A DNA stretch of 64,000 nt from positions 620,001 to 684,000 of the forward strand of contig CAJSYJ010000001.1 of the NCBI GenBank assembly GCA_910574205.1, read 5' to 3'. This DNA is from Bacteroidales bacterium (lineage in GTDB: Bacteria > Bacteroidota > Bacteroidia > Bacteroidales > Rikenellaceae). This document shows, one piece after another, positions 44,022 through 52,127 of the stretch (position 1 is the stretch's first letter; every line of letters starts with the position of its first letter). Position numbers and translations under genes: made by a program. The notes beneath the pieces are model-generated. The model ran no database searches. It had not been told where the DNA came from and saw only the letters and a list, made by a program, of their open reading frames with translations.

Positions 44022-44480
44022 ATGATAGACGGGGAACAACTTAAAAGAAACATATTGGACGATATGCGCGTGGAACTCTCCGACGAGTTCGACAAGAACT
44101 TCGACCGAAAGGCGTTTTTTACAAAGAAATGGAAACGCCGAGCCAACCCCAACGCGAAAGGATCGCTGCTGATGGTTACGGGAACAATGCGCCGAAGCAT
44201 CAAGGCGGAAGTAAGAGGAAACGGTGTGCGGTTCACGTCCGCCGTGCCATACGCAGCCATACACAACGAGGGCGGAACTGGAACAAAGCCTGTGCGGCAA
44301 CATACCCGAACCAGCAGAAAGGGAAAACAATACACGGTAAAGGCGCACACGCGGAAATTTACCATGCCGAAGCGTCAGTTTGTGGGCGACGGCAAACGGA
44401 CGCAGGAAATAATAAAGGGCGTCATTGCCGATAACGTCGCGGATTTCAACATGCAACTGTCTAAATTCATAAGGAAATGA
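44022..44480 (+). CDS. virion morphogenesis protein (gpG/Mu gp31-like)
   Basis: 152 aa. Phage_tail_S/gpG-type: MRRSIKAEVRGNGVRFTSAVPYAAIHNEGG, then basic RTSRKGKQYTV and MPKRQFVG, typical of Mu gpG. It follows the MuF gene as in Mu, with the immunity gene inserted between. Needed for head-tail assembly. Confidence 0.85.
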   Translation: MIDGEQLKRNILDDMRVELSDEFDKNFDRKAFFTKKWKRRANPNAKGSLLMVTGTMRRSIKAEVRGNGVRFTSAVPYAAIHNEGGTGTKPVRQHTRTSRKGKQYTVKAHTRKFTMPKRQFVGDGKRTQEIIKGVIADNVADFNMQLSKFIRK

Positions 44481-44962
44481 GAAAACAGATTTTTCAGGCA
44501 ATCTGCACACGTCTTACCGAGCGCGTGCCAGATATTCAGTTTATAGACCTGTGGAACAACAACGTCCAGACGCTTAGCGGCGGCGCGGTATGGCCTTTGC
44601 CTGCCGTGTTCGTGGAGTTCGAGCCGATAGAGTGGCGGCAGCAGAACAACGGCGCACGGCGCGGCGACGTGGCAGTGCGCCTGCATCTGGTGACGCGAGC
44701 CGTCAGCACACACGGGGCGAAAGACCCGAAAATGTCCGACGCGCTGGGGTTTCTTGATTTGATAGACCAGATAAATGCCGCCATGCAGGGATTGCGGGGG
44801 GATAACTTTTCAGGCTTCCAGCTGACTACCTCGGCGACCAACCACGACCACGCGGAACTGATGGAGAGCGTCGAGCGGTACACCACCAGCGCGCAGGACA
44901 TCACAGCAGTACCGAAAGCCGCGAAAGTGACGGGGATTGCCCCGACGCTGCGGAAAGGGTAA
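44477..44962 (+). CDS. head-tail/tail terminator-like protein
   Basis: 161 aa. Starts in ATGA overlap with the gpG-like stop. Contains FIDLWNNNVQTLSGGAVWPLPAVFVEFEPIEW and a C-terminal RYTTSAQDITAVPKA segment; size and position fit the Mu gp37-type tail terminator, but the similarity is weak. Last gene of the + strand block; ends just before the bidirectional terminator. Confidence 0.55.
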   Translation: MRKQIFQAICTRLTERVPDIQFIDLWNNNVQTLSGGAVWPLPAVFVEFEPIEWRQQNNGARRGDVAVRLHLVTRAVSTHGAKDPKMSDALGFLDLIDQINAAMQGLRGDNFSGFQLTTSATNHDHAELMESVERYTTSAQDITAVPKAAKVTGIAPTLRKG

Positions 44963-44966
44963 GAAA

Positions 44967-44994
44967 AAGCCCCGCGTTCAGGTCGCGGGGCTTT
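44967..44994. terminator. bidirectional terminator between head block and early operon
   Basis: 11-bp stem (AAAGCCCCGCG with its complement, 44967-44977 and 44984-44994), loop of 6 nt, with A-run and TTTC ends. It separates the convergent + strand head genes and the - strand early genes; the last early gene stops inside the hairpin. Confidence 0.85.
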
Positions 44995-45229
44995 CATTGA
45001 GTGCATCCCATAAAGTGAGTTGCTGCGGCTGCTGCACGGGCGGAGGCGTCGGTATGCCTAAATAATTCAGGTAGGTGCGATAGCAGATTTTGAACTTTGG
45101 AAAAATATGCTGCCGCCATACGGCCTTGTAACACCGCGCCTGATTGCCGCTTTCATAGTGCTGCTCGGTAATGGCGCGAACCATCCTTACACGCTCTATG
45201 GTACTTTCGTGGTGTTTTCGTTTCTCCAT
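44978..45229 (-). CDS. last early/middle gene, small basic protein
   Basis: 83 aa. N-terminal basic helix (MEKRKHHESTIERVRMVRAI) and YKAVWRQHIFPKFKICYRTYLNYL resembling a helix-turn-helix, with a Pro/Gln tail. It stands at the end of the early operon, where Mu has its middle/late activators (mor, C), so a regulatory role is possible but not shown. A candidate small RNA runs antisense to its leader. Confidence 0.55.
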   Translation of the reverse strand: MEKRKHHESTIERVRMVRAITEQHYESGNQARCYKAVWRQHIFPKFKICYRTYLNYLGIPTPPPVQQPQQLTLWDALNESPAT

Positions 45230-45244
45230 CTGCTTACTTTTTAC

Positions 45245-45335
45245 TACCTTTGCAAACGTCCTTTTACAAAGGCTTTGCGCTGGCTCGCTGTTGGTTAAGT
45301 TTGGCAGATGGAGCTGGCGCGGCTTTTTATTCCAC
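45245..45335 (+). ncRNA. candidate small RNA antisense to the early operon
   Basis: TACCTTTG at 45245-45252 (TAnnTTTG), expected start about 45258, then a 10-bp stem with two G-T pairs (45277-45286 and 45311-45320) followed by GGCTTTTTATT. The predicted transcript is about 72 nt, lies in the 97-bp gap between two - strand genes, and has no frame with a plausible start. No -33 box at the usual spacing. Confidence 0.4.
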
Positions 45336-45980
45336 GTCGGTCATGCCGAGCGGAATATTCACCCAAGCACCCTTTTCGTTTTTGTATTCAGCACGAATGT
45401 ATTTCTTTGTCGCGGTGGGCTGGTAGCTTTCCTCGATGATTTGCACACCCTCGATAAAACGCTCGTTGCCCGTTTCCTCGGCCATCTTACGAAGCTGGAG
45501 CACACGGCTGGCCTTGATGTTCCCGCTCTGGTCACGGGAAAGCAGACGCAGCACGGCATTCACAAGGGCTTTGCTCGTTTCGTCTTTGGCAAGGCTTTCA
45601 ATGTATGCCTTGACCATTGCGATGCCGTCCTCCACCGTGTCACGGTAGCCGTCGATGGTGTTCACGCCGAGGGTAAGACGCAGTTTGCTGTCGCTGGTGG
45701 TAAACGTGTGGCTGCGCTGGTCGTCTTTCGTAAGTCCCAGCACCTCCGACTTCATTTTCAGAATGGCGTCAAAGTTGCCGAAAACGGTATTTTTAACCGT
45801 CTTGATTTGTTCGCTCAACTCTTGGAGGACAGGTAGTGTGGCACGCAATTCATCGTCCACCATTGAGGCGTAGTTCTCACGCTGCTGCTTGCGCTGTGCC
45901 GCAGCTTCTTTCTTTTGCTTTTCTGCGCGGTACGCCTCGAACTCTTGGCGTTCTTCCGCGGTCATTGTTACATTTTCCAT
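45327..45980 (-). CDS. DUF3164 family Mu-like phage protein
   Basis: 217 aa. N-terminal charged coiled coil, then the DUF3164 core FDAILKMKSEVLGLTKDDQRSHTFTTSDSKLRLTLG and IDGYRDTVEDGIAMVKAYIESLAKDETSKALVNAVLRLLSRDQSGNIKASRVLQL. The family is common in Mu-like phage early regions; molecular role unknown, possibly DNA replication. Confidence 0.85.
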   Translation of the reverse strand: MENVTMTAEERQEFEAYRAEKQKKEAAAQRKQQRENYASMVDDELRATLPVLQELSEQIKTVKNTVFGNFDAILKMKSEVLGLTKDDQRSHTFTTSDSKLRLTLGVNTIDGYRDTVEDGIAMVKAYIESLAKDETSKALVNAVLRLLSRDQSGNIKASRVLQLRKMAEETGNERFIEGVQIIEESYQPTATKKYIRAEYKNEKGAWVNIPLGMTDVE

Positions 45981-46023
45981 ATTAAACGGATTTTGAAGTT
46001 ATTAAAAAGGGATTAAATACTGT

Positions 46024-46194
46024 TTAATCGTTGTCATAGTGCTGGTAAATATCATCGGCATATTCGGCCATGTCGGCCTGCGTTTGTGCCCATTCGGCAA
46101 GTTCCTGCATGAATGCCGCGTATTCCTCGCTTCCCATTTCGACGGTGCGCTCCCTGATGGCACGCTGCACGTCTTTCATTACTGCATTGCTCAT
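46024..46194 (-). CDS. 56-aa small early protein
   Basis: 56 aa, acidic, helical (AVMKDVQRAIRERTVEM, FMQELAEWAQTQADMAEYA). Start at 46194 overlaps the stop of the upstream zinc-ribbon gene by ATGA, the strongest sign that it is translated. Stop TAA at 46024-46026. Too short for common ORF cut-offs. No family recognised. Confidence 0.75.
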   Translation of the reverse strand: MSNAVMKDVQRAIRERTVEMGSEEYAAFMQELAEWAQTQADMAEYADDIYQHYDND

Positions 46195-46373
46195 ATCTTA
46201 AAATTTTTTCCAAGTGTTGCCAAACGCGACAAAGCAATCATTTCCTCCTTTTTCTTCTCCTGTTTGGGCTTACGTTCCCAACAGTCAGGGCAATAGATGC
46301 CACTCGGTGCATTATAAGCACCGCCTTTTATCTCTTTACCGCAAAGGCAACACGTTATTGATTTCTTTTCCAT
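46191..46373 (-). CDS. small zinc-ribbon protein
   Basis: 60 aa. Two Cys pairs (CCLCGKE and YCPDCWE) form a zinc ribbon, followed by a Lys/Glu helix. Similar in size to Mu Com, the zinc-finger activator of mom translation, but located in the early region and not clearly homologous. Sits in the chain of tiny Cys-rich genes. Confidence 0.75.
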   Translation of the reverse strand: MEKKSITCCLCGKEIKGGAYNAPSGIYCPDCWERKPKQEKKKEEMIALSRLATLGKNFKI

Positions 46374-46374
46374 A

Positions 46375-46605
46375 CTATTGTTTTGATGGTTTCCACTCTA
46401 TTGTTATAACTGCATCGAGTTGGCCGCTACCATTACACACAGGACAGTCTTTCTTCACATGTTCTCGATACTGCCCGCTCCAAAAGAAGCCATTGCCATG
46501 ACAATACCCACACAAATGGCCGTTGCTGGTAATGGTTTCTTTCATGTTGCCAACCCCGATAAATTCAGACGGTGTTACTTTGATTATATCACTTTTTGCA
46601 CTCAT
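46375..46605 (-). CDS. small DnaJ-type zinc-finger protein
   Basis: 76 aa. CGYCHGNGFFW and CPVCNGSG are two CxxCxGxG-type repeats as in the DnaJ cysteine-rich region, here as an isolated module. Start overlaps the preceding 50-aa gene (ATGA), stop lies 1 bp before the next start. Confidence 0.75.
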   Translation of the reverse strand: MSAKSDIIKVTPSEFIGVGNMKETITSNGHLCGYCHGNGFFWSGQYREHVKKDCPVCNGSGQLDAVITIEWKPSKQ

Positions 46606-46754
46606 ACTTTTCTTATTTTGAGAACTATTTTATCACATTTGTTAATTGGTGTTCTTACTTCTTTCCCATACCATGAACACCAATAGTATGGCTGAAACAA
46701 ATTCGGTGAATGTGTACAATATTCACATGTTTCACATATATGGACTTTATTCAT
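46602..46754 (-). CDS. 50-aa Cys-rich protein
   Basis: 50 aa, start ATG at 46754, stop TGA at 46602-46604 overlapping the next ATG. Contains CETCEYCTH near the N-terminus and WCSWYGKEV with NKCDK near the C-terminus, a likely zinc site of the rubredoxin/zinc-ribbon type. It fills what would otherwise be a 151-bp gap in the early operon. Confidence 0.75.
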   Translation of the reverse strand: MNKVHICETCEYCTHSPNLFQPYYWCSWYGKEVRTPINKCDKIVLKIRKV

Positions 46755-46756
46755 TT

Positions 46757-46951
46757 CTATATTGTTTGAAACATATTGTACTGAAATTCATACCCCAATA
46801 TCCGCAGCCGCTTCTCCTGTACCGCACTGCGGTTCTTGCTGTCCTCTGGGAGCACGGCCACACGTTGCTCACGGTTGAACCGGTAGCCTTTCTTCCGCAT
46901 CTGGTAACGCAGATTGCGTTCCTTACGCATTTGCTTGTCTTCCTTTCCCAT
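46757..46951 (-). CDS. small basic early protein
   Basis: 64 aa, strongly basic N-terminal half (KEDKQMRKERNLRYQMRKKG). The start overlaps the 3' end of the GemA-like gene by 29 bp and the stop lies 2 bp before the 50-aa gene. Possibly nucleic-acid binding; function unknown. Confidence 0.65.
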   Translation of the reverse strand: MGKEDKQMRKERNLRYQMRKKGYRFNREQRVAVLPEDSKNRSAVQEKRLRILGYEFQYNMFQTI

Positions 46952-47405
46952 GACCTAACAGTGTTTGCATAAGCAAGGCATCGGCTATATCATTCACCGC
47001 CTGCGCGTCTTTTACTTTATTGTTGAACGCGGCCACCAGATTGCGCAACCTTTCACGCGGGATTTTATTAAAATCAGTGTGACCCGTGGCACGGCAGGCA
47101 ATACCTTTAATCACCGTGGCGTTGCTCTCTTTGCCCGTGGCTTTGAGGTAGCCACCAATGGCGGCCATTACACGCTTGCGCAGTTTGTCCATTTCACCCG
47201 CGCCCGTCTTTTCGTTCACCTGTGCCGAAAGTTTGCCGCACACGTTTATCAAATCGTGGGTGTCCATGTCGCGACTACTTTCAACCCCGCAACTTTCCAC
47301 GATGGCGCGTTTCTCGGCGTCGGTCAGTCCCAACACGCTGCAAAGGGTGTGGAACTTCTTCAAAATATCCCTATGGATTTTATCCATTGTCTTGTTTTCT
47401 GCCAT
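46923..47405 (-). CDS. GemA/Mu gp16-like regulatory protein
   Basis: 160 aa. Helical protein with the DUF1018-like N-terminal pattern (FHTLCSVLGLTDAEKRAIV followed by the GVESSRDM segment) and a basic C-terminal half (RLRNLVAAFNNKVKDAQ). GemA of Mu modulates host gene expression and decondensation of DNA. The similarity is moderate; position in the early operon supports it. Confidence 0.6.
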   Translation of the reverse strand: MAENKTMDKIHRDILKKFHTLCSVLGLTDAEKRAIVESCGVESSRDMDTHDLINVCGKLSAQVNEKTGAGEMDKLRKRVMAAIGGYLKATGKESNATVIKGIACRATGHTDFNKIPRERLRNLVAAFNNKVKDAQAVNDIADALLMQTLLGHGKGRQANA

Positions 47406-47411
47406 ATCCTT

Positions 47412-48050
47412 TTACATTTTATCAACCCAATACTCCTGTGCGCCTGCCTCCCATATCACGAAGTCTGCGCCGCCCTCTCCGAGGTCGGCAACCTCGTAAC
47501 GGGTAGTGACGAATGCCTTGTAACCCTCCACACGTATTTTTATCTCACTGTCATAGCGGATATTCTGTGCCATCATACCTTTGGGCTGGCCTGCCTTTTC
47601 ATGACTGATGAAAATAAACAGCTTATCGGGGAACTCGTCGCGCAAAGTCTGGTACTGATCCATATTAAAACGCCTTAAATAATGCACGCTGTCAATCACA
47701 ATCACGTCAGGACTTTGTTTCTTCTTCAAACGGGTACGCAGTTCTTTCAACTGTTCTTTATTCAGCAGGATAATACGGTTGCCGACTTCCGCCATGCCCA
47801 CACGTTCCCATGCCTTTTGCAATGACAGACTTAAACCCTGTTCCAGACTGTTGTATGCCACGCGGCGAAAGCGGGTAAGGTACTTGCAGACCTGCATCAC
47901 AAAGGTGGTTTTACCGCAACCGCTGCCGCCGTAGATTATCCACGCGCCCCGCAGTTCTGGCCGCCCGAAGCTGGCAAGAAACGCCCCGTCAAAGTCGGCC
48001 ACCTCAAATTTTGCCGTCAGCACGTTTTTATTGCTTATCGCCCGTCCCAT
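47412..48050 (-). CDS. RecA/DnaB-type phage ATPase
   Basis: 212 aa from the ATG at 48050. Walker A YGGSGCGKTTF (about residue 43), Walker B DVIVIDSVHYLRR and FIFISHEKAG. RecA-fold NTPase without helicase-specific extensions; possibly a DNA-replication or recombination aid after transposition. Such genes are frequent in Bacteroidales Mu-like phages. Confidence 0.78.
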   Translation of the reverse strand: MGRAISNKNVLTAKFEVADFDGAFLASFGRPELRGAWIIYGGSGCGKTTFVMQVCKYLTRFRRVAYNSLEQGLSLSLQKAWERVGMAEVGNRIILLNKEQLKELRTRLKKKQSPDVIVIDSVHYLRRFNMDQYQTLRDEFPDKLFIFISHEKAGQPKGMMAQNIRYDSEIKIRVEGYKAFVTTRYEVADLGEGGADFVIWEAGAQEYWVDKM

Positions 48051-48055
48051 AGGTA

Positions 48056-48343
48056 TTACGCTTTTATTTCCAGATAATAATCCATCCTTGACCAACCGCC
48101 AGCAGCGTGAACTGATTTAATCAAATAGGACATTTCACCATTAGTCAGAGTGGTAGATATAATCTTATCCCGCCTATACTCTATACGACCACAACCTTTT
48201 ATGTTGATGTTGCCCCATTCATTTCTATCCAAAACCGAGGTAACAAATTCTTCTACTGTGCATTCCTGCGTCAAGAAAACATCGTATGGTGCAGTTTCAT
48301 CACCTCCTGTACAGGCAGTTTGTCGAAAAATCAATTCAATCAT
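48056..48343 (-). CDS. small early protein
   Basis: 95 aa from the ATG at 48343, which overlaps the MuB-like stop (ATGA). Mixed alpha/beta: DVFLTQECTVEEFVTSVLDRNEW, then RIEYRRDKIISTTLTNGEM. No known family. Confidence 0.65.
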   Translation of the reverse strand: MIELIFRQTACTGGDETAPYDVFLTQECTVEEFVTSVLDRNEWGNINIKGCGRIEYRRDKIISTTLTNGEMSYLIKSVHAAGGWSRMDYYLEIKA

Positions 48344-49191
48344 TTGTTTTCCTCCTTTTGTAAAGCCCAAATAGCACGTTTTACACGGCGTAAATCACAT
48401 TCGCAGTCCTCCACTATGCGGTTGATGGCGTTCGTGGCTGTAATGCCGTTTGCCACGCAAATGGCGGCTATATCTTCGCTGTTCACCACCTGCAACTCCA
48501 CAAACTTGCGCCCTATACGGCTGTAAATTTCCTCGTACCCCTTGCGTTTGGTGCGCAGACCCTTTTTGATACGCTTATCCAGAAAATTGGTAGCGCAAAG
48601 GATGATGCCGCAATGTCCCTCCAGCTGGTTGTAAAGACTGATAAAGAAATAAAGCACCTGATCCGAAAGTTTGTCGGCCTCGTCAAGCACCACAAGCGGG
48701 TTTTCCTTGCGTTTGAGCGTGTCGATGATGTCGTCCATCATATCCGACACCGTGCTGCCCGTGAAGTCCACGCCCATACATTGCAGCAACTTGCCCATGA
48801 ACGTGCGGCGGTTCCAATATTCGGAGCAGCAGAGGTGGTAAACATGGCGGTGCGTGGCGGCGTAGTTCTTTATGGCTTCCGTCTTACCGCAGCCAGCGTC
48901 ACCCGTAACGGCCAGCACAAGGCTGTCCTCGCGGGCATTGTCAAGCAGAAAGCCCATGCGGCTGTACGCGCGTGTTTCAGCGATGCGCCACGCTTTTGCC
49001 TCGTGCCCTGTCTGGGCAGCTATCGTGCGCCACATTTCCTCGCTGATGGTGTCCCAATCACCTGCCAGCACCTTGCTGACAGTGGCCGCACTTACGCCAT
49101 TCATACTGTTGGCCGCCTTGTTCTGGCTGCCTTTCTGCGCGCAGTAGTCTTTAAGACGTGCGGCAATCTGTTGTTTTTCGTCCTTTTGCAT
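48340..49191 (-). CDS. MuB-like AAA+ ATPase, transposition target protein
   Basis: 283 aa. N-terminal HTH (GVSAATVSKVLAGDWDTI, residues 28-45), then AAA+ ATPase: Walker A GDAGCGKTEA, Walker B PLVVLDEADKLS, sensor ILCATNF and arginine-rich lid. MuB binds DNA, activates MuA and directs target choice and immunity. Located just downstream of the transposase gene as in Mu. Confidence 0.92.
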   Translation of the reverse strand: MQKDEKQQIAARLKDYCAQKGSQNKAANSMNGVSAATVSKVLAGDWDTISEEMWRTIAAQTGHEAKAWRIAETRAYSRMGFLLDNAREDSLVLAVTGDAGCGKTEAIKNYAATHRHVYHLCCSEYWNRRTFMGKLLQCMGVDFTGSTVSDMMDDIIDTLKRKENPLVVLDEADKLSDQVLYFFISLYNQLEGHCGIILCATNFLDKRIKKGLRTKRKGYEEIYSRIGRKFVELQVVNSEDIAAICVANGITATNAINRIVEDCECDLRRVKRAIWALQKEENK

Positions 49192-49202
49192 CTTATTTCG
49201 TT

Positions 49203-51206
49203 TTAGAAAATTGAATAATCGTCTTTATCCGAAGCGGCCGCGCCCTGCGGTATCAGGGGCACTTCCACCGTCTTGACCTCTACCGCCTCCACGTCAATGG
49301 TATTCAGGCGTTTCTGCGCTTTCGGCAGTTTGTGCTGCCCGCGGCTGTCACATATTAGCAGGCGGTTGAGGATATTGTCCTGTGCAATAACGGGCTGCGC
49401 CTTTTCATAAGCCAGCGCGAGGCGTTCCGTTACATGTTGTTCCAGATGCCTGTTGAAGTCCTGCACCTGTTGAAGTGCGGCCGCGTCGCCCTCCTTGCGG
49501 TCGGCAAGTGCCATCGGCTGCACGTATTTTTCTGTCAGCATGAAGCGCAGCGTGCCGTCTTCACTTACTGCCAGCACCTCATGCAGATTATCGGGGTCGT
49601 ATTTCACCGTCCAACGCCTGCCTGCATACTGACGGAAACGCACGTCGAAACAGTCATAATCGCGTTTCATGCCCAAAAGTGTAGGCCGCAGGCCGCTGCC
49701 CTCGATGGCGTTCTTGTGGCCTGTTTCCGCACCGAAATTCAGCAGGTATTGTTCGCGGCTTAACGGCAGGCGGCGTTCCGCGGGCAGGTTCTCCATAAGT
49801 TTGCGGAACTGTTCTACCTTGCGTTGGCGTTCCATCTGCATGATGCGGTCTATCTGTTCACGCACACCCGCTTCGTCGGGGAAACTGTGCCGCAGCATGT
49901 TCAGGGCTTCACTGTTTGGCTGCTTGCTGGGGTCGGTGGTTATGCCAAAGCCCGACCAGTTGTTGAACAGCTTGCAGTATGTCTTATTCAGGTAGCCGAA
50001 ATAAGGCTCTACCACTTTGGCCTTTGCATTCTTTACGCGGGCAGGCGTCAGTTTGTCGCCCATCACGTTGTAAAGCGGGGTCATGGCCTTAATGCTGTAG
50101 TGGTCGCACTGTATCTGGTTTGCCCGAAGCATGACCCCGAAAAGTTCCTCGCTGTGTTTGGCCGCGTCGCGCAGGGCTTCGGCTATAAGTTCGGGCGTTT
50201 CGTGTGTACCCACGGCATAGCCTATCGGGTAGTTTACACAGGGGTCAAGCACCACCTCCAGCGTCAGGCGGTTATGGTATGTCGTAACGCTGCGGCCTTT
50301 ACTGTCGGTTTTCGTTGTCTGGTAAAGCAGTTCCACGTCCCAACCGTCAAGCGTCCACATGAGGAACGGAGCGGTCGGTCTGGTGCGCTTCACCTGCATG
50401 GATTTCGTGTTGCGGAAATTCGTACTGCCCAAACGGCCTGCCGCTGTCACCAAGTCCAATTTTTCACGCCATTTTGCCACCGTGCTGGGGGTTATCGCTT
50501 TCCAGCCCTGCTGCTTCGCCACGGCATTGTACAAATTGGCTATCGCCACATTGTCGAGGTTGTTGTGGTGGCCGATAAGCTGCACAAGCACGCTTTCTTT
50601 TACATCGTCGTCCACCTTTGCGGCGTTGATATTCTGGAACTTCTTGCTGATGAAACACACATACCCATCATGCAGGTATTCGTTAAACTTACGTTGCAGG
50701 CGGCGGTCGCTTTCAGGCAGGGAGTGCGGGAAACGGTCGGCCAGACGTGGCAGGGCTGCCGCGGCCTTGCGCCAGAACTCCGTCTTGTTCAGGCGCGGTT
50801 TGCTCTGACGTAGGCGGTGGCTGTTGCTGGTTTCGATACACTGCCGAAAAGCGTTCATGATGGCGCAGTTGTTTGAATATTCCGCCTGCTTTTCGGTGGT
50901 GAGGTGGCGACCGTCGGCCAGCACATAGTCCGCGTAAAACTGCATGGCCTGTCCGTCGGGGGTGATTGTGTCCATAAAAGGCTTGCTGTCGGCTTTTTCC
51001 TGTAAGTCGGGGTAACGGCGGTAAACCTCCGTGCGATATTTCAGTGGCAGGCTTTCAACGGCAAACAGCGCGGGTGTCCCATAACAGGCACGTTGCACCT
51101 GCTTGATTTGCTTACGACGGCGCAGATTTTTCACTGTGTCCTCCGTCATAATACCAGCAATCAACTCGGTATGACTTATACAAAGCGTGTTACCGTAATA
51201 TTCCAT
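49203..51206 (-). CDS. MuA-like transposase
   Basis: 667 aa from the ATG at 51206. N-terminal DNA-binding modules (residues 1-90, with KNLRRRKQIKQVQRACYGTP), then the rve-type DDE core: Asp287 in WTLDGWD, Asp368 in IQCDHYS and Glu400 in AKVVEPYFG (the counterpart of the Mu E392 block). The C-terminal region has a Mu-transposase beta-barrel and basic tail. It cuts phage ends and joins them to target DNA for integration and replicative transposition. Confidence 0.95.
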   Translation of the reverse strand: MEYYGNTLCISHTELIAGIMTEDTVKNLRRRKQIKQVQRACYGTPALFAVESLPLKYRTEVYRRYPDLQEKADSKPFMDTITPDGQAMQFYADYVLADGRHLTTEKQAEYSNNCAIMNAFRQCIETSNSHRLRQSKPRLNKTEFWRKAAAALPRLADRFPHSLPESDRRLQRKFNEYLHDGYVCFISKKFQNINAAKVDDDVKESVLVQLIGHHNNLDNVAIANLYNAVAKQQGWKAITPSTVAKWREKLDLVTAAGRLGSTNFRNTKSMQVKRTRPTAPFLMWTLDGWDVELLYQTTKTDSKGRSVTTYHNRLTLEVVLDPCVNYPIGYAVGTHETPELIAEALRDAAKHSEELFGVMLRANQIQCDHYSIKAMTPLYNVMGDKLTPARVKNAKAKVVEPYFGYLNKTYCKLFNNWSGFGITTDPSKQPNSEALNMLRHSFPDEAGVREQIDRIMQMERQRKVEQFRKLMENLPAERRLPLSREQYLLNFGAETGHKNAIEGSGLRPTLLGMKRDYDCFDVRFRQYAGRRWTVKYDPDNLHEVLAVSEDGTLRFMLTEKYVQPMALADRKEGDAAALQQVQDFNRHLEQHVTERLALAYEKAQPVIAQDNILNRLLICDSRGQHKLPKAQKRLNTIDVEAVEVKTVEVPLIPQGAAASDKDDYSIF

Positions 51207-51209
51207 CAC

Positions 51210-51578
51210 TTACATTGCTTGTGCTTCCGCTTGTATGGCAGGAAACTGGTCTAACATTACGTTTTTGTAGTTCTTGACAGACTGACCGTCTTTGATGATG
51301 TCCACACGTCCCGTATTTTTGTCACACTCCAGCATAACACCATTAGGGAAATACTGACGCATATAACCGTCAGCATCGTGCATCGTTTCAATTGCAGGTG
51401 TGGCAATCATTAAAATACCTCCGCGCTGCTGTGCCAGCTGACGGATTTTCCGCGCCCGTGGGCTATCGCCCCCACGTTCAACAAAAGTCAGTGCCCGCCA
51501 TACCGCCATTTTAGTAGTCCTGAAAGTCTTAATCAGGAACTCGCGGTTTTCTTTCGTTACTGCTATGTACTTTTCCAT
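51210..51578 (-). CDS. early protein of unknown function
   Basis: 122 aa, stop 3 bp before the transposase GTG/ATG region. Basic N-terminal half (RTTKMAVWRALTFVERGGDSPRARKIRQLAQQRG), C-terminal beta strands. In Mu the ner repressor lies at this place; no clear HTH is seen, so the identity is open. Confidence 0.6.
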   Translation of the reverse strand: MEKYIAVTKENREFLIKTFRTTKMAVWRALTFVERGGDSPRARKIRQLAQQRGGILMIATPAIETMHDADGYMRQYFPNGVMLECDKNTGRVDIIKDGQSVKNYKNVMLDQFPAIQAEAQAM

Positions 51579-51586
51579 ATTACTAT

Positions 51587-52012
51587 TTATTTCAGGTTAG
51601 CATTGATATACTGTACATCCTCTTCCCAAAGAGGAAGCCCCATTTTGATTTTTCTGGTTACAACTTCCTTTTGCCCGACTAATTTCACTGCCTTATTATA
51701 AAAATCAGTGTCATTATACGCGCTGGCTTTACCTATAAGAAACTCTGCAAGCTCTTCCCGCTCTTTCTTTACAGCCTTTTTCAAAAAACTAAGCTCTGCA
51801 TCCATGCCACCAACACGTCTGCCGACTTCTTTCAAACATTGGCGTAATTCGATATGATCGTTAGCTCCGTCATAGGCACACATGGCTTTCATTTCTTTAC
51901 AGAACTCGTCCTTATCCATATTTCCAGCAGCTATGTAGAGATTCTCCACAAAATGATAATCTTCTGCCGTTATCAGTCTTCGTGTCCTGTCTTCAAATTC
52001 TTTCTGTGTCAT
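51587..52012 (-). CDS. first early gene, helical protein
   Basis: 141 aa from the ATG at 52012, preceded by AAAAGGA; longer frames start inside the operator region. Helical, with a long coiled coil (DAELSFLKKAVKKEREELAEFL). First gene under the predicted early promoter. No family recognised; position suggests early regulation. Confidence 0.65.
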   Translation of the reverse strand: MTQKEFEDRTRRLITAEDYHFVENLYIAAGNMDKDEFCKEMKAMCAYDGANDHIELRQCLKEVGRRVGGMDAELSFLKKAVKKEREELAEFLIGKASAYNDTDFYNKAVKLVGQKEVVTRKIKMGLPLWEEDVQYINANLK

Positions 52013-52062
52013 TGTCCTTTTACTTTTAGGGTTTAACATTCTGCCGCCTCGGCTTTTTTTCG

Positions 52063-52070
52063 TACCTTTG
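52063..52070 (+). promoter_or_regulatory. candidate repressor promoter (-7 box)
   Basis: TACCTTTG matches TAnnTTTG. It points toward the repressor gene and faces the early promoter. No -33 element at the normal spacing. Confidence 0.45.
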
Positions 52071-52096
52071 GCGGCTGTGTTATAAGTTTCACGCTG

Positions 52097-52127
52097 CAAA
52101 TATCGTGATTTCTCACGAATATACAAA
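52097..52127 (-). promoter_or_regulatory. early promoter of the prophage
   Basis: On the - strand: TTTG (52127-52124), 19 nt, GATATTTG (52104-52097), one mismatch to TAnnTTTG. Transcript would start about 52090 and read into the early operon. Confidence 0.65.
52103..52118. promoter_or_regulatory. repressor operator palindrome
   Basis: TCGTGA-TTTC-TCACGA is a perfect inverted repeat inside the spacer of the early promoter, so bound repressor would block it. An extra inverted half-site CGTGAGAAAT at 52135-52144 mirrors ATTTCTCACG (52108-52117). Confidence 0.65.

Noticed and set aside
43742..44365. Full 207-codon - strand frame
   Set aside because: Only the last 75 codons (from 43969) look like a real protein; the upstream part is the shadow of the gpG-like gene.
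46646..46972. 108-codon + strand hydrophobic frame
   Set aside because: Shadow of the small - strand early genes, which have ATGA coupling and sensible motifs.
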